Shown: positions 18,485 to 29,362, numbered from the stretch's first letter. The stretch is DNA of 36,021 nt from Streptomyces sp. NRRL B-24085 (GCF_001282115.1 NZ_LJBR01000020.1:1-36021), one strand, 5' to 3'. The notes: generated by a model from the letters alone, not told the origin. A program made the numbers and translations.

Positions 18485-19432
18485 GTGAGGGACACACGAG
18501 AGAGCCGGCTGCTCCTGGTGCTGCTGATCGCCGTAGCGTTCGCGCTGATCACGGTGGACATCCGCGGCGGGGAGGACTCGCCGGTCGACGGTGCCCGCCA
18601 AGGTGCGGCCGCCGTGTTCGGCCCCATCGAGGACGGAGTGTCCTCCGCGGTCGACCCGGTCGGCAACGCCGTCTCCGCCATCCGCGACTCCGGCGAGCGG
18701 CACGACCGGCTCGCCGCGCTGGAGAAGGAGAACGCCGCCCTCAAGGCGCGGCTCGGCAGCGACGACCGCAACACCAGCCGCCTCAAGCAGCTCGACAAGA
18801 TGCTGAAGATCGCCGGCGCCGGGCAGTACGGCATCAAGGGCGCCCAGGTGATCGCCATAGGAGCGGCCCAGGGCTTCTCCTGGACCATCACCATCGACGT
18901 CGGCGCCGACGACGGCATCCGGCGCGACATGACCGTCCTCAACGGCGACGGACTGGTCGGGCGCGTCACCACCGTCGGCCCGAACACCGCCACCGTGCTC
19001 CTCGCCAACGACCCCGACTTCACCGTCGGCACCCGCATGGAGGCCGGCGACGAACTCGGCTTCGCCTCCGGGCAGGGCGACCGCCCGCTGCGCGTCGAAC
19101 TCCTCAACGGCAAGGCCGAGGTGAAGAAGGGTGACCGCCTGGTCACCTTCGGCTCGCAGGCCGACAAGCCCTTCGTGCCCGGCGTCCCGGTCGGCGTGGT
19201 CTCCCGCGTCGACCCCTCCGGCGGCGACCTGACCCGCACCCTCTACGTCACGCCGTACGTCAGCTTCACCAAGCTCGACATCGTCGGCGTCGTCGTCGAG
19301 ACCCCGAAGAAGGACCCGCGCGACACGGTGCTGCCCGCCAAACCGAAGCCGACGCCCACGCCGACCGTGACGGTCACCGTCACCCCGTCCGCCAATGCGC
19401 CGGTCGACGGCGAGATCCAGCAAGACCAGTAG
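18485..19432 (+). CDS. mreC: Rod shape-determining protein MreC
   Basis: A 315-aa protein with one N-terminal transmembrane helix (about 9-25), a coiled coil around LAALEKENAALKARLG (70-90) and the extracytoplasmic beta domains of MreC up to about 280. The C-terminus is a Pro/Thr/Val-rich tail. It links MreB inside the cell to the wall-synthesis enzymes outside. GTG 18485 starts right before the TM helix; AGAAGGG is about 14 bases upstream, rather far. mreD begins 11 bases after its stop. Confidence 0.93.
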   Translation: MRDTRESRLLLVLLIAVAFALITVDIRGGEDSPVDGARQGAAAVFGPIEDGVSSAVDPVGNAVSAIRDSGERHDRLAALEKENAALKARLGSDDRNTSRLKQLDKMLKIAGAGQYGIKGAQVIAIGAAQGFSWTITIDVGADDGIRRDMTVLNGDGLVGRVTTVGPNTATVLLANDPDFTVGTRMEAGDELGFASGQGDRPLRVELLNGKAEVKKGDRLVTFGSQADKPFVPGVPVGVVSRVDPSGGDLTRTLYVTPYVSFTKLDIVGVVVETPKKDPRDTVLPAKPKPTPTPTVTVTVTPSANAPVDGEIQQDQ

Positions 19433-19443
19433 GAGCTGTAGTC

Positions 19444-20121
19444 ATGCGCGTCAACCGGATCCTGCTGTCCTCCGCCCTGATCGTGGTCGCCCTGGTGATC
19501 CAGGTGAGCGTCCTCGCCCGCCTCCACCTCCCGGGCGCCGTCCCCGACCTGCTGCTCCTGACCGTCCTCGGCCTGGCCCTCGTCTACGGCCATGTCGGCG
19601 GTGCCCTCGTCGGCTTCGCCGCGGGCCTGCTCGCCGACCTCGCCCCGCCCGCCGACCACGCGGCCGGCCGCTACGCCCTGGTGCTGTGCGTCATCGGCTA
19701 CCTCGCGGGCCTCGCCAAGCCGGAGAACGGCAGGCTCAAGTCGGCCACCGGCCCCATGGTCGTCGTGGTCGCCGCGGCCATCGGCACCACCCTGCTGTAC
19801 GCCGGCGTCGGCGCCCTCGTCGGCGACACCGCCGCCCGTCATGTCGGCCTGCCCAGCCTGCTGTTCACCGCCGCCCTGTACGACCTGCTGCTCGCCCCGT
19901 TCGTCGTCCCCGGCATCATGGCGCTCGCCCGCCGCGCCGAGAACGACCCGCTCGCCGAGACCAACTCCGCGGCCAAGTCGGCGGACATCTCCTCGGGCTG
20001 GCTCTCCTCGGGCACGGGCCTGAAGATCGGCGGCCAGCGCGGCGGCCTCGGCAGCCTGAAGACGAAGGCACGCACCCGTACCGCGCGGGTGGGCCGCATC
20101 AAGGGGGTCAAGCGGCTGTGA
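19444..20121 (+). CDS. mreD: Rod shape-determining protein MreD
   Basis: A 225-aa integral membrane protein with about five hydrophobic segments in residues 5-165 and a long basic cytosolic tail ending in VGRIKGVKRL. It belongs to the MreBCD elongation/sporulation complex. The ribosome site AGGAG overlaps the mreC stop codon (19431 onward), indicating coupled translation. The tail after residue 165 is longer than in MreD of rod bacteria. Confidence 0.9.
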   Translation: MRVNRILLSSALIVVALVIQVSVLARLHLPGAVPDLLLLTVLGLALVYGHVGGALVGFAAGLLADLAPPADHAAGRYALVLCVIGYLAGLAKPENGRLKSATGPMVVVVAAAIGTTLLYAGVGALVGDTAARHVGLPSLLFTAALYDLLLAPFVVPGIMALARRAENDPLAETNSAAKSADISSGWLSSGTGLKIGGQRGGLGSLKTKARTRTARVGRIKGVKRL

Positions 20122-20201
20122 CCCCCCGCGAGCCGGCGGACCGCGTTCACAGGTTCGCCGTATATGACACGTACACACACTGAGAGGGGGCGGCAGCCGC
20201 A

Positions 20202-20261
20202 GTGACCAACGCCCACCCGTCGCCCACCACCACCCTTCCAACGAATGGGCTGCGCCCATGA
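20202..20261 (+). CDS. Possible 19-codon leader peptide coupled to mrdA
   Basis: GTG 20202 follows a GAGAGGGGG stretch and opens a frame of 19 codons (VTNAHPSPTTTLPTNGLRP). Its TGA (20259-20261) overlaps the mrdA ATG (20258-20260) as ATGA. mrdA itself has no good ribosome site, so translation may be coupled from this leader. The peptide has no known family; this is inference from geometry only. Confidence 0.35.
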   Translation: MTNAHPSPTTTLPTNGLRP

Positions 20262-22513
20262 CCAACATTCCGGAGACCGGACGGACCCCACGGGTCCAGA
20301 TCCGACTCGTCGTCATCCAGATCCTCGTGCTGTCCCTCCTCGGCACCCTCGGCGGCCGCCTCTGGTACCTCCAGATCCGCGAGGGCGACGCCTACGCCAA
20401 GGAAGCCTCCGGGAACCACGTCCAGCAGGTCGTCGAGCCCGCCGTGCGCGGCTCGATCCTGGACGCCCGAGGAGTGGCCCTCGCGGACAACGAGACCCGC
20501 CTGGTGGTCTCCGCCTCCCGCACCGACCTGCTGAAGATGAAGGACGACGGCAAGGCGGTCCTCACCAAGCTGGCCAAGGTCCTCGGCATGTCCGCCGAGG
20601 ACGTCATGCTCAAGGTCCGGCTCTGCGACGCGAAGACCCCCCAGCCCTGCTGGAACGGCTCGCCCTACCAGCCCATCCCCATCACCGACGAGGCCACCCC
20701 CAAGCAGGCCCTCCAGATCCGCGAGCGCGCCGAGGACTTCCCCGGCATCACCGCCGAGCCGGAGGCCGTGCGCCGCTACGCCGCCCCCGGCAAGTCCAAC
20801 GCCGCCCAGGTCCTCGGCTACCTCTCCCCGGTCACCGACGACGAGATCACCAAGGCCCAGGACACCGACTCGCCCTACCTGCGCTCCGACCAGGTCGGCC
20901 GCTCGGGCCTGGAGCGCCAGTACGACAAGGAACTGCGCGGCAAGGCCGGCGTGACCCGCTACGAGGTCGACAACCTCGGCCGGGTCATCGGCCAGGCCGA
21001 GGCCGACGAGGCCCAGCCCGGCGCCAACCTCGTCACCAGCATCGACGCCCGCGTCCAGCGCGTCGCGGAGTACGAGCTGAACGACGCGATGAAGGAAGCC
21101 CGCAAGCAGTTCGACGACAACACCGGCGAGAACTACAAGGCCGACTCGGGCGCGGTCATCGTCATGGAGGCCAAGACCGGCCGCATCGTCGCGATGGCCT
21201 CCAACCCGACCTACGACCCCAACGCCTGGGTCGGCGGCATCTCCGCCAAGGACTACGCCAAGCTCACCGGCAAGAAGTCCAACTACCCCCTGCTGAACAG
21301 GGCCATACAGGGTCAGTCCGCGCCCGGCTCCACCTTCAAGGTGATCTCCACGGCGGCCGCCGTCGAGGCCGGCTACGACTTCGACGGCCGCTACCCGTGC
21401 ACGAGTTCGTACTCCGTCGGCGGCCAGGTCTTCAAGAACTTCGAGTCGGAGAACTTCGGCCCCATCAACCTCGGCCGGGCCCTGGAGGTCTCCTGCGACA
21501 CCGTCTTCTACGGCCTCGCCCACCGGGAGTGGCAGCGCGACGGCGGGATCAACCCGAAGAAGGGCGAGCCCAAGGACTACTTCTTCAAGGCCGCGCACCA
21601 GTTCGGCCTCGGCAAGGAGACCGGCATCGACCTGCCCAACGAGGTCACCGGCCGCGTCCCCGACCGCCAGTGGAAGCAGTCGTACTGGAACGCCAACAAG
21701 GACGCCTGGTGCAAGACCGGCAAGAAGGACGGCAGTTACGTCGAGAAGATCGCGTACGAGAACTGCCTCGAAGGCAACAAGATGCGCGCCGGTGACGAGA
21801 TCAACTACTCCATCGGCCAGGGCGACACCCTCGTCACCCCGATCCAGATGGCGACGATCTACGCGGCCATCTCCAACGGCGGCACCCTGTACAACCCGAC
21901 GGTCGGCAAGGCCGTCGTCAGCGCCGACGGCAAGAAGGTCGAGGAGATCAAGCCCAGCTCGCACGGCAGGCTGCCGATAAGCCGTGCCACGCTCAGCAAG
22001 ATGGACGAGGCCCTCGCGGGCGTCGCCACCCGCGGTACCGCCGCCTGGCGCTTCGCCCAGGTCGGCTGGCCGCAGGACAAGATCCCGATGCACGCCAAGA
22101 CCGGTACCGCCGAGGTCTACGGCAAGCAGACGACGTCCTGGTTCGCCACGTACACCAAGGACTACTCGATCGTCATGACGATCTCCCAGGGTGGTACGGG
22201 CTCCGGCGCCTCGGGCCCCGCCGTCCGCAACATCTACGACGCGCTGTACGGCGTCTCCGACGACGGCACCATCGACAAGAAGAACGCCCTGCTGCCGACC
22301 CCCCAGAAGAGCCTGCCGAAGGTCCGGACGGACGGGACCATCAAGTCCCCGAAGATCGCCAAGGACCCGGCCAAGGACCAGCGGGCGAGCCAGGAGGGCG
22401 CGCCCGAGCCGGACGAGACGCAGCAGGGCGCGACCGTGAACACGTCGACCGGCGGGAACCGTGACACCCGCAGGCGGCGCCGCAGGAGGGGAAGCCGGAG
22501 GATGCTCACATGA
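20258..22513 (+). CDS. mrdA: Penicillin-binding protein 2 (class B transpeptidase)
   Basis: A 751-aa peptidoglycan transpeptidase anchored by one N-terminal helix (about 15-38). It has the class B dimerisation domain and then the transpeptidase domain, with the active serine Ser358 in PGSTFK, an SCD motif in VSCDTVFYG and KTGTA beginning at 614. The C-terminal ~75 residues are a charged, disordered tail ending in an Arg-rich run. It works with the SEDS protein RodA encoded next, whose ATG overlaps its TGA. In this cluster it serves wall synthesis with MreBCD. Confidence 0.95.
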   Translation: MTNIPETGRTPRVQIRLVVIQILVLSLLGTLGGRLWYLQIREGDAYAKEASGNHVQQVVEPAVRGSILDARGVALADNETRLVVSASRTDLLKMKDDGKAVLTKLAKVLGMSAEDVMLKVRLCDAKTPQPCWNGSPYQPIPITDEATPKQALQIRERAEDFPGITAEPEAVRRYAAPGKSNAAQVLGYLSPVTDDEITKAQDTDSPYLRSDQVGRSGLERQYDKELRGKAGVTRYEVDNLGRVIGQAEADEAQPGANLVTSIDARVQRVAEYELNDAMKEARKQFDDNTGENYKADSGAVIVMEAKTGRIVAMASNPTYDPNAWVGGISAKDYAKLTGKKSNYPLLNRAIQGQSAPGSTFKVISTAAAVEAGYDFDGRYPCTSSYSVGGQVFKNFESENFGPINLGRALEVSCDTVFYGLAHREWQRDGGINPKKGEPKDYFFKAAHQFGLGKETGIDLPNEVTGRVPDRQWKQSYWNANKDAWCKTGKKDGSYVEKIAYENCLEGNKMRAGDEINYSIGQGDTLVTPIQMATIYAAISNGGTLYNPTVGKAVVSADGKKVEEIKPSSHGRLPISRATLSKMDEALAGVATRGTAAWRFAQVGWPQDKIPMHAKTGTAEVYGKQTTSWFATYTKDYSIVMTISQGGTGSGASGPAVRNIYDALYGVSDDGTIDKKNALLPTPQKSLPKVRTDGTIKSPKIAKDPAKDQRASQEGAPEPDETQQGATVNTSTGGNRDTRRRRRRRGSRRMLT

Positions 22514-23709
22514 CCGGGGCGAACAGCTTCCAGGTCTCCGGGTACGGCCCCGCACGCGCGGGCTGGACCCGGCTGCTGGCCCGCGACTCGCTCGCCCGCC
22601 GGCTGGACTGGCCGATACTGTTCTCGGCCCTCGCCCTGTCCATGATCGGCTCGGTCCTGGTCTTCTCGGCCACCCGCAACCGCACCGAGATCAACCAGGG
22701 TGACCCGTACTACTTCCTGATCCGGCACGTCATGAACACCGGCATCGGGTTCGCCCTGATGATCGGCACCGTCTGGGTCGGCCACCGCACCCTGCGCACC
22801 GCCGTGCCCCTGCTGTACGGCGCCTCGGTGTTCCTGATCCTGCTGGTCCTCACCCCCCTGGGCTCCACGGTCAACGGCGCCCACTCCTGGATCGTGCTCG
22901 GCGGCGGCTTCTCGCTCCAGCCCTCGGAGTTCGTGAAGATCACGATCATCCTCGGCATGGCGATGCTGCTCGCGGCCCGGGTCGACGCGGGCGACAAGCC
23001 CTACCCCGACCACCGGACCGTGCTCCAGGCGCTGGGCCTGGCCGCGGTACCGATGCTGATCGTGATGCTCATGCCCGACCTCGGGTCGGTCATGGTCATG
23101 GTCATCATCGTGCTCGGCGTGCTGCTCGCCTCCGGCGCCTCCAACCGCTGGGTCTTCGGACTGCTCGGCGCGGGCACGATCGGGGCGCTCGCGGTGTGGC
23201 AGCTCGGGGTGCTGGACGAGTACCAGATCGCCCGCTTCGCCGCCTTCGCCAACCCGAGCCTCGACCCGGCGGGCGTCGGCTACAACACCAACCAGGCCCG
23301 GATCGCGATCGGTTCGGGCGGACTGACGGGCGCGGGCCTCTTCCACGGCTCGCAGACCACCGGCCAGTTCGTCCCCGAGCAGCAGACCGACTTCGTCTTC
23401 ACCGTCGCCGGTGAGGAACTGGGCTTCGTCGGCGCGGGCCTGATCATCGTCCTGCTCGGCGTCGTGCTGTGGCGGGCCTGCCGGATCGCCCGCGAGACGA
23501 CCGAGCTGTACGGCACGATCGTGGCCGCCGGGATCGTCGCCTGGTTCGCCTTCCAGTGCTTCGAGAACATCGGCATGACCCTCGGGATCATGCCGGTCAC
23601 CGGTCTGCCGCTGCCGTTCGTGTCGTACGGCGGATCCTCGATGTTCGCGGTGTGGGTGGCCATAGGGCTGTTGCAGTCGATCAGGGTGCAGCGGCCGATG
23701 TCGGCGTAG
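22510..23709 (+). CDS. rodA: RodA-type SEDS peptidoglycan glycosyltransferase
   Basis: A 399-aa polytopic membrane protein of the FtsW/RodA/SpoVE family that polymerises lipid II together with the class B PBP. About ten hydrophobic segments are seen. Family signatures are GFSLQPSEFVKI and the late GIMPVTGLPLPFVSYGGSS. ATG 22510 overlaps the PBP2 stop (ATGA), so the two are translationally coupled. In S. coelicolor the gene at this position is called sfr. Confidence 0.95.
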   Translation: MTGANSFQVSGYGPARAGWTRLLARDSLARRLDWPILFSALALSMIGSVLVFSATRNRTEINQGDPYYFLIRHVMNTGIGFALMIGTVWVGHRTLRTAVPLLYGASVFLILLVLTPLGSTVNGAHSWIVLGGGFSLQPSEFVKITIILGMAMLLAARVDAGDKPYPDHRTVLQALGLAAVPMLIVMLMPDLGSVMVMVIIVLGVLLASGASNRWVFGLLGAGTIGALAVWQLGVLDEYQIARFAAFANPSLDPAGVGYNTNQARIAIGSGGLTGAGLFHGSQTTGQFVPEQQTDFVFTVAGEELGFVGAGLIIVLLGVVLWRACRIARETTELYGTIVAAGIVAWFAFQCFENIGMTLGIMPVTGLPLPFVSYGGSSMFAVWVAIGLLQSIRVQRPMSA

Positions 23710-23760
23710 GCGGGTGCCCCGGGTGGCCGCGGCCCCCTGCCGGAACCGTGGTCCGACCAC

Positions 23761-23766
23761 TAGATT
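23761..23766 (+). promoter_or_regulatory. -10 element of a probable leaderless promoter
   Basis: TAGATT ends six bases before the ATG of the CYTH/CHAD gene and no ribosome site is present. The -35 region has no good match. Confidence 0.5.
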
Positions 23767-23772
23767 CGAATC

Positions 23773-25272
23773 ATGGCGGACACGAAACGGGAGATCGAAC
23801 GCAAGTATGAGTCCGACGACAGCGGCCTGCCCGACCTGACCGGAGTCGCCGGCGTCGAGGCCGTCGTCGACAAGGGTGTCGCGCACCTGGACGCCACCTA
23901 CTACGACACCCCCGACGAACGCCTCGTCGCGTCCTCGGTCACCCTGCGCCGCCGTACCGGTGGATCGGACGCGGGCTGGCACCTCAAGCTCCCCGTCTCC
24001 GAGGGCGTGCGCGACGAGATCCGGGCACCCCTGACCGACACCCTCCCCGACGAACTCGCCGCACTGGTCCGCTCCCGCGTCCGGGACGTCGAACCGGTGC
24101 CCGTGGTCCGGCTGCGTTCGGACCGCGACGTGCGCCACCTCCTCGACGCGGACGGGCAGTTGCTCGCCGAGGTCAGCGTCGACGCCGTGCACGCCGAACG
24201 GCTCAGCGGCGGCGTCGGCGACGCCCAGTGGACCGAGATCGAGGTGGAACTCGCCGACGGCGGCGACCCGGCCTTCCTCGACAAGGTGGAGAAACGACTG
24301 CGCAAGGCGGGCGTACGGCCCTCCCGGTCCGCCTCGAAGCTGGCCCGGGCCCTCGCCGAGACAGCGCCGAGGAAGAAGCGCCCGGCCGGCGGGGACCCGG
24401 TGACCGCCGGCGACCACGTCCTCGCGTACGTCCGCGCCCAGCGGGACGCGATCGTCGCGCTCGACCCCGCCGTCCGCCAGGACGTCGAGGACTCCGTGCA
24501 CGGCATGCGCGTCGCCACCCGCCGGCTGCGCAGCGCCTTCAAGTCGTACGGCAAGGTCCTCGACCGGGCCGTCACCGACCCGATCGGCGACGAGCTGAAG
24601 TGGCTGGCCGGCGAGCTGGGCGTGGACCGCGACCGCGAGGTGCTCAGCGAGCGCCTCTCGGCCGCCCTCGACGAGGTGCCCGGGGCACTGGTCTCGGGGC
24701 CCGTGGCCGAGCGACTGAGCACCTGGGCGGGGGAGCGGCCCGGCGGGGCGAGCGCACGGCTGGTCGGGGTGCTGGACTCCCGGCGCCATCTCGCCCTGCT
24801 CGACGCCCTGGACGCGCTGATCGCGGACCCGCCGCTGCTGAAGGCCGCCGGGAAGAAGCCGCACAAGGTGATCGCCAAGGCCGTGCGGAAGGACTTCCGC
24901 AAGGTCGCCGGGCTCGTCGGCCGGGCCCTGGAACTGGAACCCGGCACCGACCGGGACAAGGCGATGCACGAGGCCCGCAAGAAGACCAAGCGCGCTCGCT
25001 ACGCGGCCGAGGCCGCCCGCCCGGCCCTCGGCAAGCCGGCCAAGACCATGGTCAAGTCCATGAAGGCGCTCCAGAACCTGCTGGGGGAGCACCAGGACGG
25101 CGTGATGGCCCGCCAGACGCTGCGCGAGCTGTCCGCGGTCGCCCACGCGGCGGGGGAGAGCGCCTTCACCTACGGGCTGCTGTACGGGCGCGAGGAGCAG
25201 CGGGCGGCGGCGGTGGAGGCCGAGCTGCCCGGCTTCTGGGACGGGATCAGGGGGGCGGCGGACGCCCTGTGA
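23773..25272 (+). CDS. CYTH and CHAD domain-containing protein
   Basis: A 499-aa cytosolic protein. The CYTH domain (about 1-200) is a triphosphate-tunnel fold with the ExExK motif at Glu7, Glu9 and Lys11 and alternating charged strands. The CHAD domain (about 215-499) is helical, with conserved histidines and basic residues in VHGMRVATRRLRSAFKSYGK and AMHEARKKTKRARYAAE. CYTH domains bind or cleave triphosphates; CHAD domains bind polyphosphate. A polyphosphate-linked role is therefore likely but not shown. Confidence 0.92.
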   Translation: MADTKREIERKYESDDSGLPDLTGVAGVEAVVDKGVAHLDATYYDTPDERLVASSVTLRRRTGGSDAGWHLKLPVSEGVRDEIRAPLTDTLPDELAALVRSRVRDVEPVPVVRLRSDRDVRHLLDADGQLLAEVSVDAVHAERLSGGVGDAQWTEIEVELADGGDPAFLDKVEKRLRKAGVRPSRSASKLARALAETAPRKKRPAGGDPVTAGDHVLAYVRAQRDAIVALDPAVRQDVEDSVHGMRVATRRLRSAFKSYGKVLDRAVTDPIGDELKWLAGELGVDRDREVLSERLSAALDEVPGALVSGPVAERLSTWAGERPGGASARLVGVLDSRRHLALLDALDALIADPPLLKAAGKKPHKVIAKAVRKDFRKVAGLVGRALELEPGTDRDKAMHEARKKTKRARYAAEAARPALGKPAKTMVKSMKALQNLLGEHQDGVMARQTLRELSAVAHAAGESAFTYGLLYGREEQRAAAVEAELPGFWDGIRGAADAL

Positions 25273-25307
25273 CCTTCCGGGCGTACGGGGGGTGGCCGCG
25301 GCCGCGT

Positions 25308-25313
25308 TAGGCT
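25308..25313 (+). promoter_or_regulatory. Candidate -10 of the radical SAM gene
   Basis: TAGGCT lies 36 bases before the ATG at 25349, leaving a short leader with GGAAG as ribosome site. No clear -35 is seen. Confidence 0.4.
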
Positions 25314-25348
25314 AGATGGTCACCCCTGTCCGTCCATGGAAGTGCGAG

Positions 25349-27310
<1,962 letters not shown>

Positions 27311-27311
27311 G

Positions 27312-27497
27312 GTGAGTGAGGCGCTGCGGCGGATCGCTGAGGCTGTGGCTGACGCCACGGAGGATGAGGTGGCCGCGGCGCTGGGCGCACTCGGAGTGCC
27401 GCCGGGGCGGCAGAGGCAGGCGCTGGAGACGCCCATGACACCGCTGCCGCAACCTGGGGGTTCGCCCGGGATCCACTCCGAAGTGGAGTGGGTTTGA
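27312..27497 (+). CDS. Small 61-aa protein, founding copy of a repeated ORF
   Basis: A 61-aa protein starting at GTG 27312, one base after the radical SAM stop, so translation is probably coupled. It begins VSEALRRIAEAVADATEDEV and ends EVEWV. It looks helical at the N-terminus with a Pro-rich end. I do not recognise the family. A second copy of identical length lies at 28542-28727, a frameshifted one at 31025-31210, and a short decayed one after 33555. Retention of the exact length in two diverged copies suggests it has been a real gene. Confidence 0.6.
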   Translation: MSEALRRIAEAVADATEDEVAAALGALGVPPGRQRQALETPMTPLPQPGGSPGIHSEVEWV

Positions 27498-27533
27498 TCC
27501 TTCCGGCTGCCTTAGAAGGGCTTTCGCGAACTT

Positions 27534-27566
27534 CTGAGCCCCCTCCTTGATCGGGAGGGGGCTCAG
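27534..27566 (+). terminator. Terminator after the first 61-aa gene
   Basis: Perfect 13-bp stem CTGAGCCCCCTCC (27534-27546) with 27554-27566 and a seven-base loop. It would end the radical SAM/61-aa transcript. Confidence 0.85.
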
Positions 27567-27817
27567 TGCGTGTGCCTGATGAATCCTGGCCTTCGAACCG
27601 CTGCCGCCGGCTGGGGGCGAGATGAAATGAGGGACGAGAAGACGCCGATGCTGTTCCGGGGCGCAGAGGTTCTTCTGGCCGTCACCACAGGGAATGGTGG
27701 CGGCTGGCGAGGACAGCAAGGACCGCGCCGCAGTCCTACGGAGGCTCGGATATCGGGGCTTCCAACAGGCCGATACAGGGCATCCATGGGTCTAGGTGGC
27801 TACTCGGGGGGATCGTA
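27567..27817 (+). other. Spacer without a convincing gene
   Basis: About 250 bp. Short open frames exist on both strands (for example from 27570 and from 27625), but none shows a good ribosome site with coherent codon bias. It may hold decayed sequence and the promoter for the gene at 27818. Confidence 0.35.
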
Positions 27818-28363
27818 GTGCTTCTAGATCAATTGCCTGCACTGATAGGGGTTGCCGTTGGGGCGGTGGCGTCCTATGCGACGCAGCATCTGACTGAGCG
27901 TCGGAAGTGGCAGCGGCAACGCGACGAGAGATGGGACGAGAAGCGTTTTGAGATCTACGCTCGCTACGGCAATGCCCTGAAGGCACAGCTTCGTGTTGCT
28001 CAGCGCATCGGTACGGCGCATGGATTCCAGGAGGTTGGTGATCCACTGGAACCGGTGGAAGGCATGCCGTTGCTCGCTGAAGCGGAGAGCCGTCGAGCAG
28101 CCGAGTGGGAATCCGTGTTGTTAGTCGGAGACGCGGCGACGATCGCGGCGGCCCGTAGATGGCACGAGACGGTGTGGGGTATCGAGTTGCTCGTTCGAGA
28201 CGGACACGTCGAGACCGAAGTGTGGACTAATGCCCACAAACTGATGGATGCGGCTCGTGAGGGTTTCTATCGCAATGCGCGGCGTGACCTCGGAATAGCG
28301 GGAGAGCCTCCTCGTCCATCCGGAGCCTGGCCAGGTGATTGGCGAGCCGAACTGTCCGGCTGA
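27818..28363 (+). CDS. TM-anchored hypothetical protein with TTA codon
   Basis: A 181-aa protein with one N-terminal hydrophobic helix (LPALIGVAVGAVASY, about 6-20). A strongly charged helical stretch follows (TERRKWQRQRDERWDEKRF), then a mostly helical soluble part. I do not recognise the family. GTG 27818 follows a GGGGGGA ribosome site at good distance. Codon 102 (28121-28123) is TTA, the rare leucine codon read by bldA tRNA in Streptomyces, hinting at developmental control or recent transfer. It is the cargo between tail copies 1 and 2. Confidence 0.72.
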   Translation: MLLDQLPALIGVAVGAVASYATQHLTERRKWQRQRDERWDEKRFEIYARYGNALKAQLRVAQRIGTAHGFQEVGDPLEPVEGMPLLAEAESRRAAEWESVLLVGDAATIAAARRWHETVWGIELLVRDGHVETEVWTNAHKLMDAAREGFYRNARRDLGIAGEPPRPSGAWPGDWRAELSG

Positions 28364-28421
28364 GCTACCGGCACGCGCCGTAGATCACTGGGACAGCGCA
28401 CCGTCTCAACGCGGCATGTGC

Positions 28422-28541
28422 GCAGGTGTGTGCCCGCAGATGGACACCCACATCCAGATCGGCCCGACAGGAAGAAGCTGCCGCCTCTGACGGTCAAGAA
28501 CGCGGGTCCGGCGCCGGCTTCGAGTGGTCACTCTGACTGAG
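28422..28541 (+). repeat. Tail repeat copy 2
   Basis: About 120 bp closely matching the radical SAM 3' end from the GVCPQMD codons to the stop. One G of the GGGG run is missing near 28470, so it is no longer a readable tail in one frame. The end encodes NAGPAPASSGHSD then a stop, the second tail type. It runs straight into the second 61-aa ORF. Confidence 0.88.
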
Positions 28542-28727
28542 GTGAGTGAGGTGTTGTGGCGCATGGTGGACACTCTGGGGGATGGCAGCGAGGAGGAGAC
28601 GGCTGCCGTCCTGAGGGCGCTCGGCGCGGAGAGCGAGCGACGGGTGACCATGCGGGAGACACTGAGAACGCCTCTGCCGCCCCCTAGAGGCTCGATGACT
28701 GTTCGTTCCGAGGTGGAGTGGGTCTGA
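28542..28727 (+). CDS. Small 61-aa protein, second copy
   Basis: Starts at GTG 28542, the position equivalent to the first copy, and has the same length of 61 aa. The N-terminus VSEVLWRMVDTLGDGSEEET and the end RSEVEWV align with the copy at 27312 over the whole length, with many substitutions between. An upstream in-frame GTG (28524) exists but lies inside the tail repeat. Function unknown; its retention as an open frame supports coding. Confidence 0.6.
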   Translation: MSEVLWRMVDTLGDGSEEETAAVLRALGAESERRVTMRETLRTPLPPPRGSMTVRSEVEWV

Positions 28728-28828
28728 GGGCTAAGAGCGCGGGAGCGTGCCGTACTCGGCTGTCGTCTGAGTGCCTGCTCTCGGTTCGCGAGGTACCTCC
28801 TGGCTCCAAGCGCTACGGAGGAGGCGAC

Positions 28829-28960
28829 ATGTCAGCGAGTGAGCAGACTGAGGGGAGGGCCCGCTCGGCTGCAACGGCCGTGGCTACGCGGCTCGCTCAC
28901 GAACTACGCAGGGCAACAGCCTCGCTGTGCGGACTGGACCCCAGGCTTGCACTTAAGTGA
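28829..28960 (+). pseudogene. Truncated start of the membrane-protein gene found whole at 31327
   Basis: ATG 28829 with ribosome site GGAGGAGG opens a 43-aa frame beginning MSASEQTEG. The intact gene at 31327 begins MSASEPPEG after a matching leader, so this is its 5' remnant. After about ten codons similarity ends, and the EACC1 gene begins 36 bases after the stop. The remnant may still be translated as a leader. Confidence 0.6.
28950..28959 (+). promoter_or_regulatory. Palindrome in the EACC1 promoter region
   Basis: CACTTAAGTG is a perfect 10-base palindrome 37 bases before the EACC1 start, directly upstream of TAGACT (28963-28968), a possible -10. TTGCAC at 28947 would be too close to act as its -35. 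It could be an operator; no regulator gene is adjacent. Confidence 0.3.
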
Positions 28961-28996
28961 CCTAGACTGTAGGCGACTTGGCTAGGGGGTGCCTCA

Positions 28997-29362
28997 GTGA
29001 TTCTACGGGTCGGCATGGCGGGTCCTGGTGCGGCCGATGAGTTGCGTTCCTTCCGAGCATGGCTCTTGGAAACGTCTGAGATACGCCAGCACTGCGAGAT
29101 CTCGTGGGTGATGAAACCGCCGGCACCCAACGAAATGGGGGGCGACACACTCGATCTCCTGCAGCTCATTACAGACAATTTCTGGCAAGTCAGCACCTTC
29201 GCCTTGGCATTCAGTACGTGGCGTCGCACCAGACACACAGCGCCGACGGTAACCCTTGAGCACAATGGGACGGTGTTCACCGTTGAAGGAAGCGACGAGC
29301 AAGCCGTACAGCAAATTATTCGCGCTTTGACGGCGGAGCAGGATCGACGTGACTCTGCCTGA
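28997..29362 (+). CDS. Effector-associated constant component EACC1
   Basis: A 121-aa protein matching the EACC1 family, described by the Aravind group as a constant partner of caspase- or trypsin-type effectors in actinobacterial conflict systems. Typical features are seen: an early FRAWLLETSEIR helix, a Pro-rich turn ending in NEMGGDTLDLL, a central hydrophobic FALAFSTWRRTR helix and a final beta/alpha unit (VTLEHNGTVFTVEGSDEQ). GTG 28997 follows AGGGGG. It overlaps the caspase gene by 14 bases, so both are made together. Its biochemical role is unknown; it is thought to link sensors to effectors. Confidence 0.8.
   Translation: MILRVGMAGPGAADELRSFRAWLLETSEIRQHCEISWVMKPPAPNEMGGDTLDLLQLITDNFWQVSTFALAFSTWRRTRHTAPTVTLEHNGTVFTVEGSDEQAVQQIIRALTAEQDRRDSA

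Noticed and set aside
27570..27818. Open frame of 82 codons starting MCLMNPGLRTAAAGW
   Set aside because: It starts four bases after the terminator hairpin with no ribosome site and shows no coherent codon bias; overlapping minus-strand frames look equally open.
28524..28541. Earlier GTG start for the second 61-aa ORF
   Set aside because: These six codons belong to the tail repeat; the start equivalent to the first copy is 28542 and gives an identical length.
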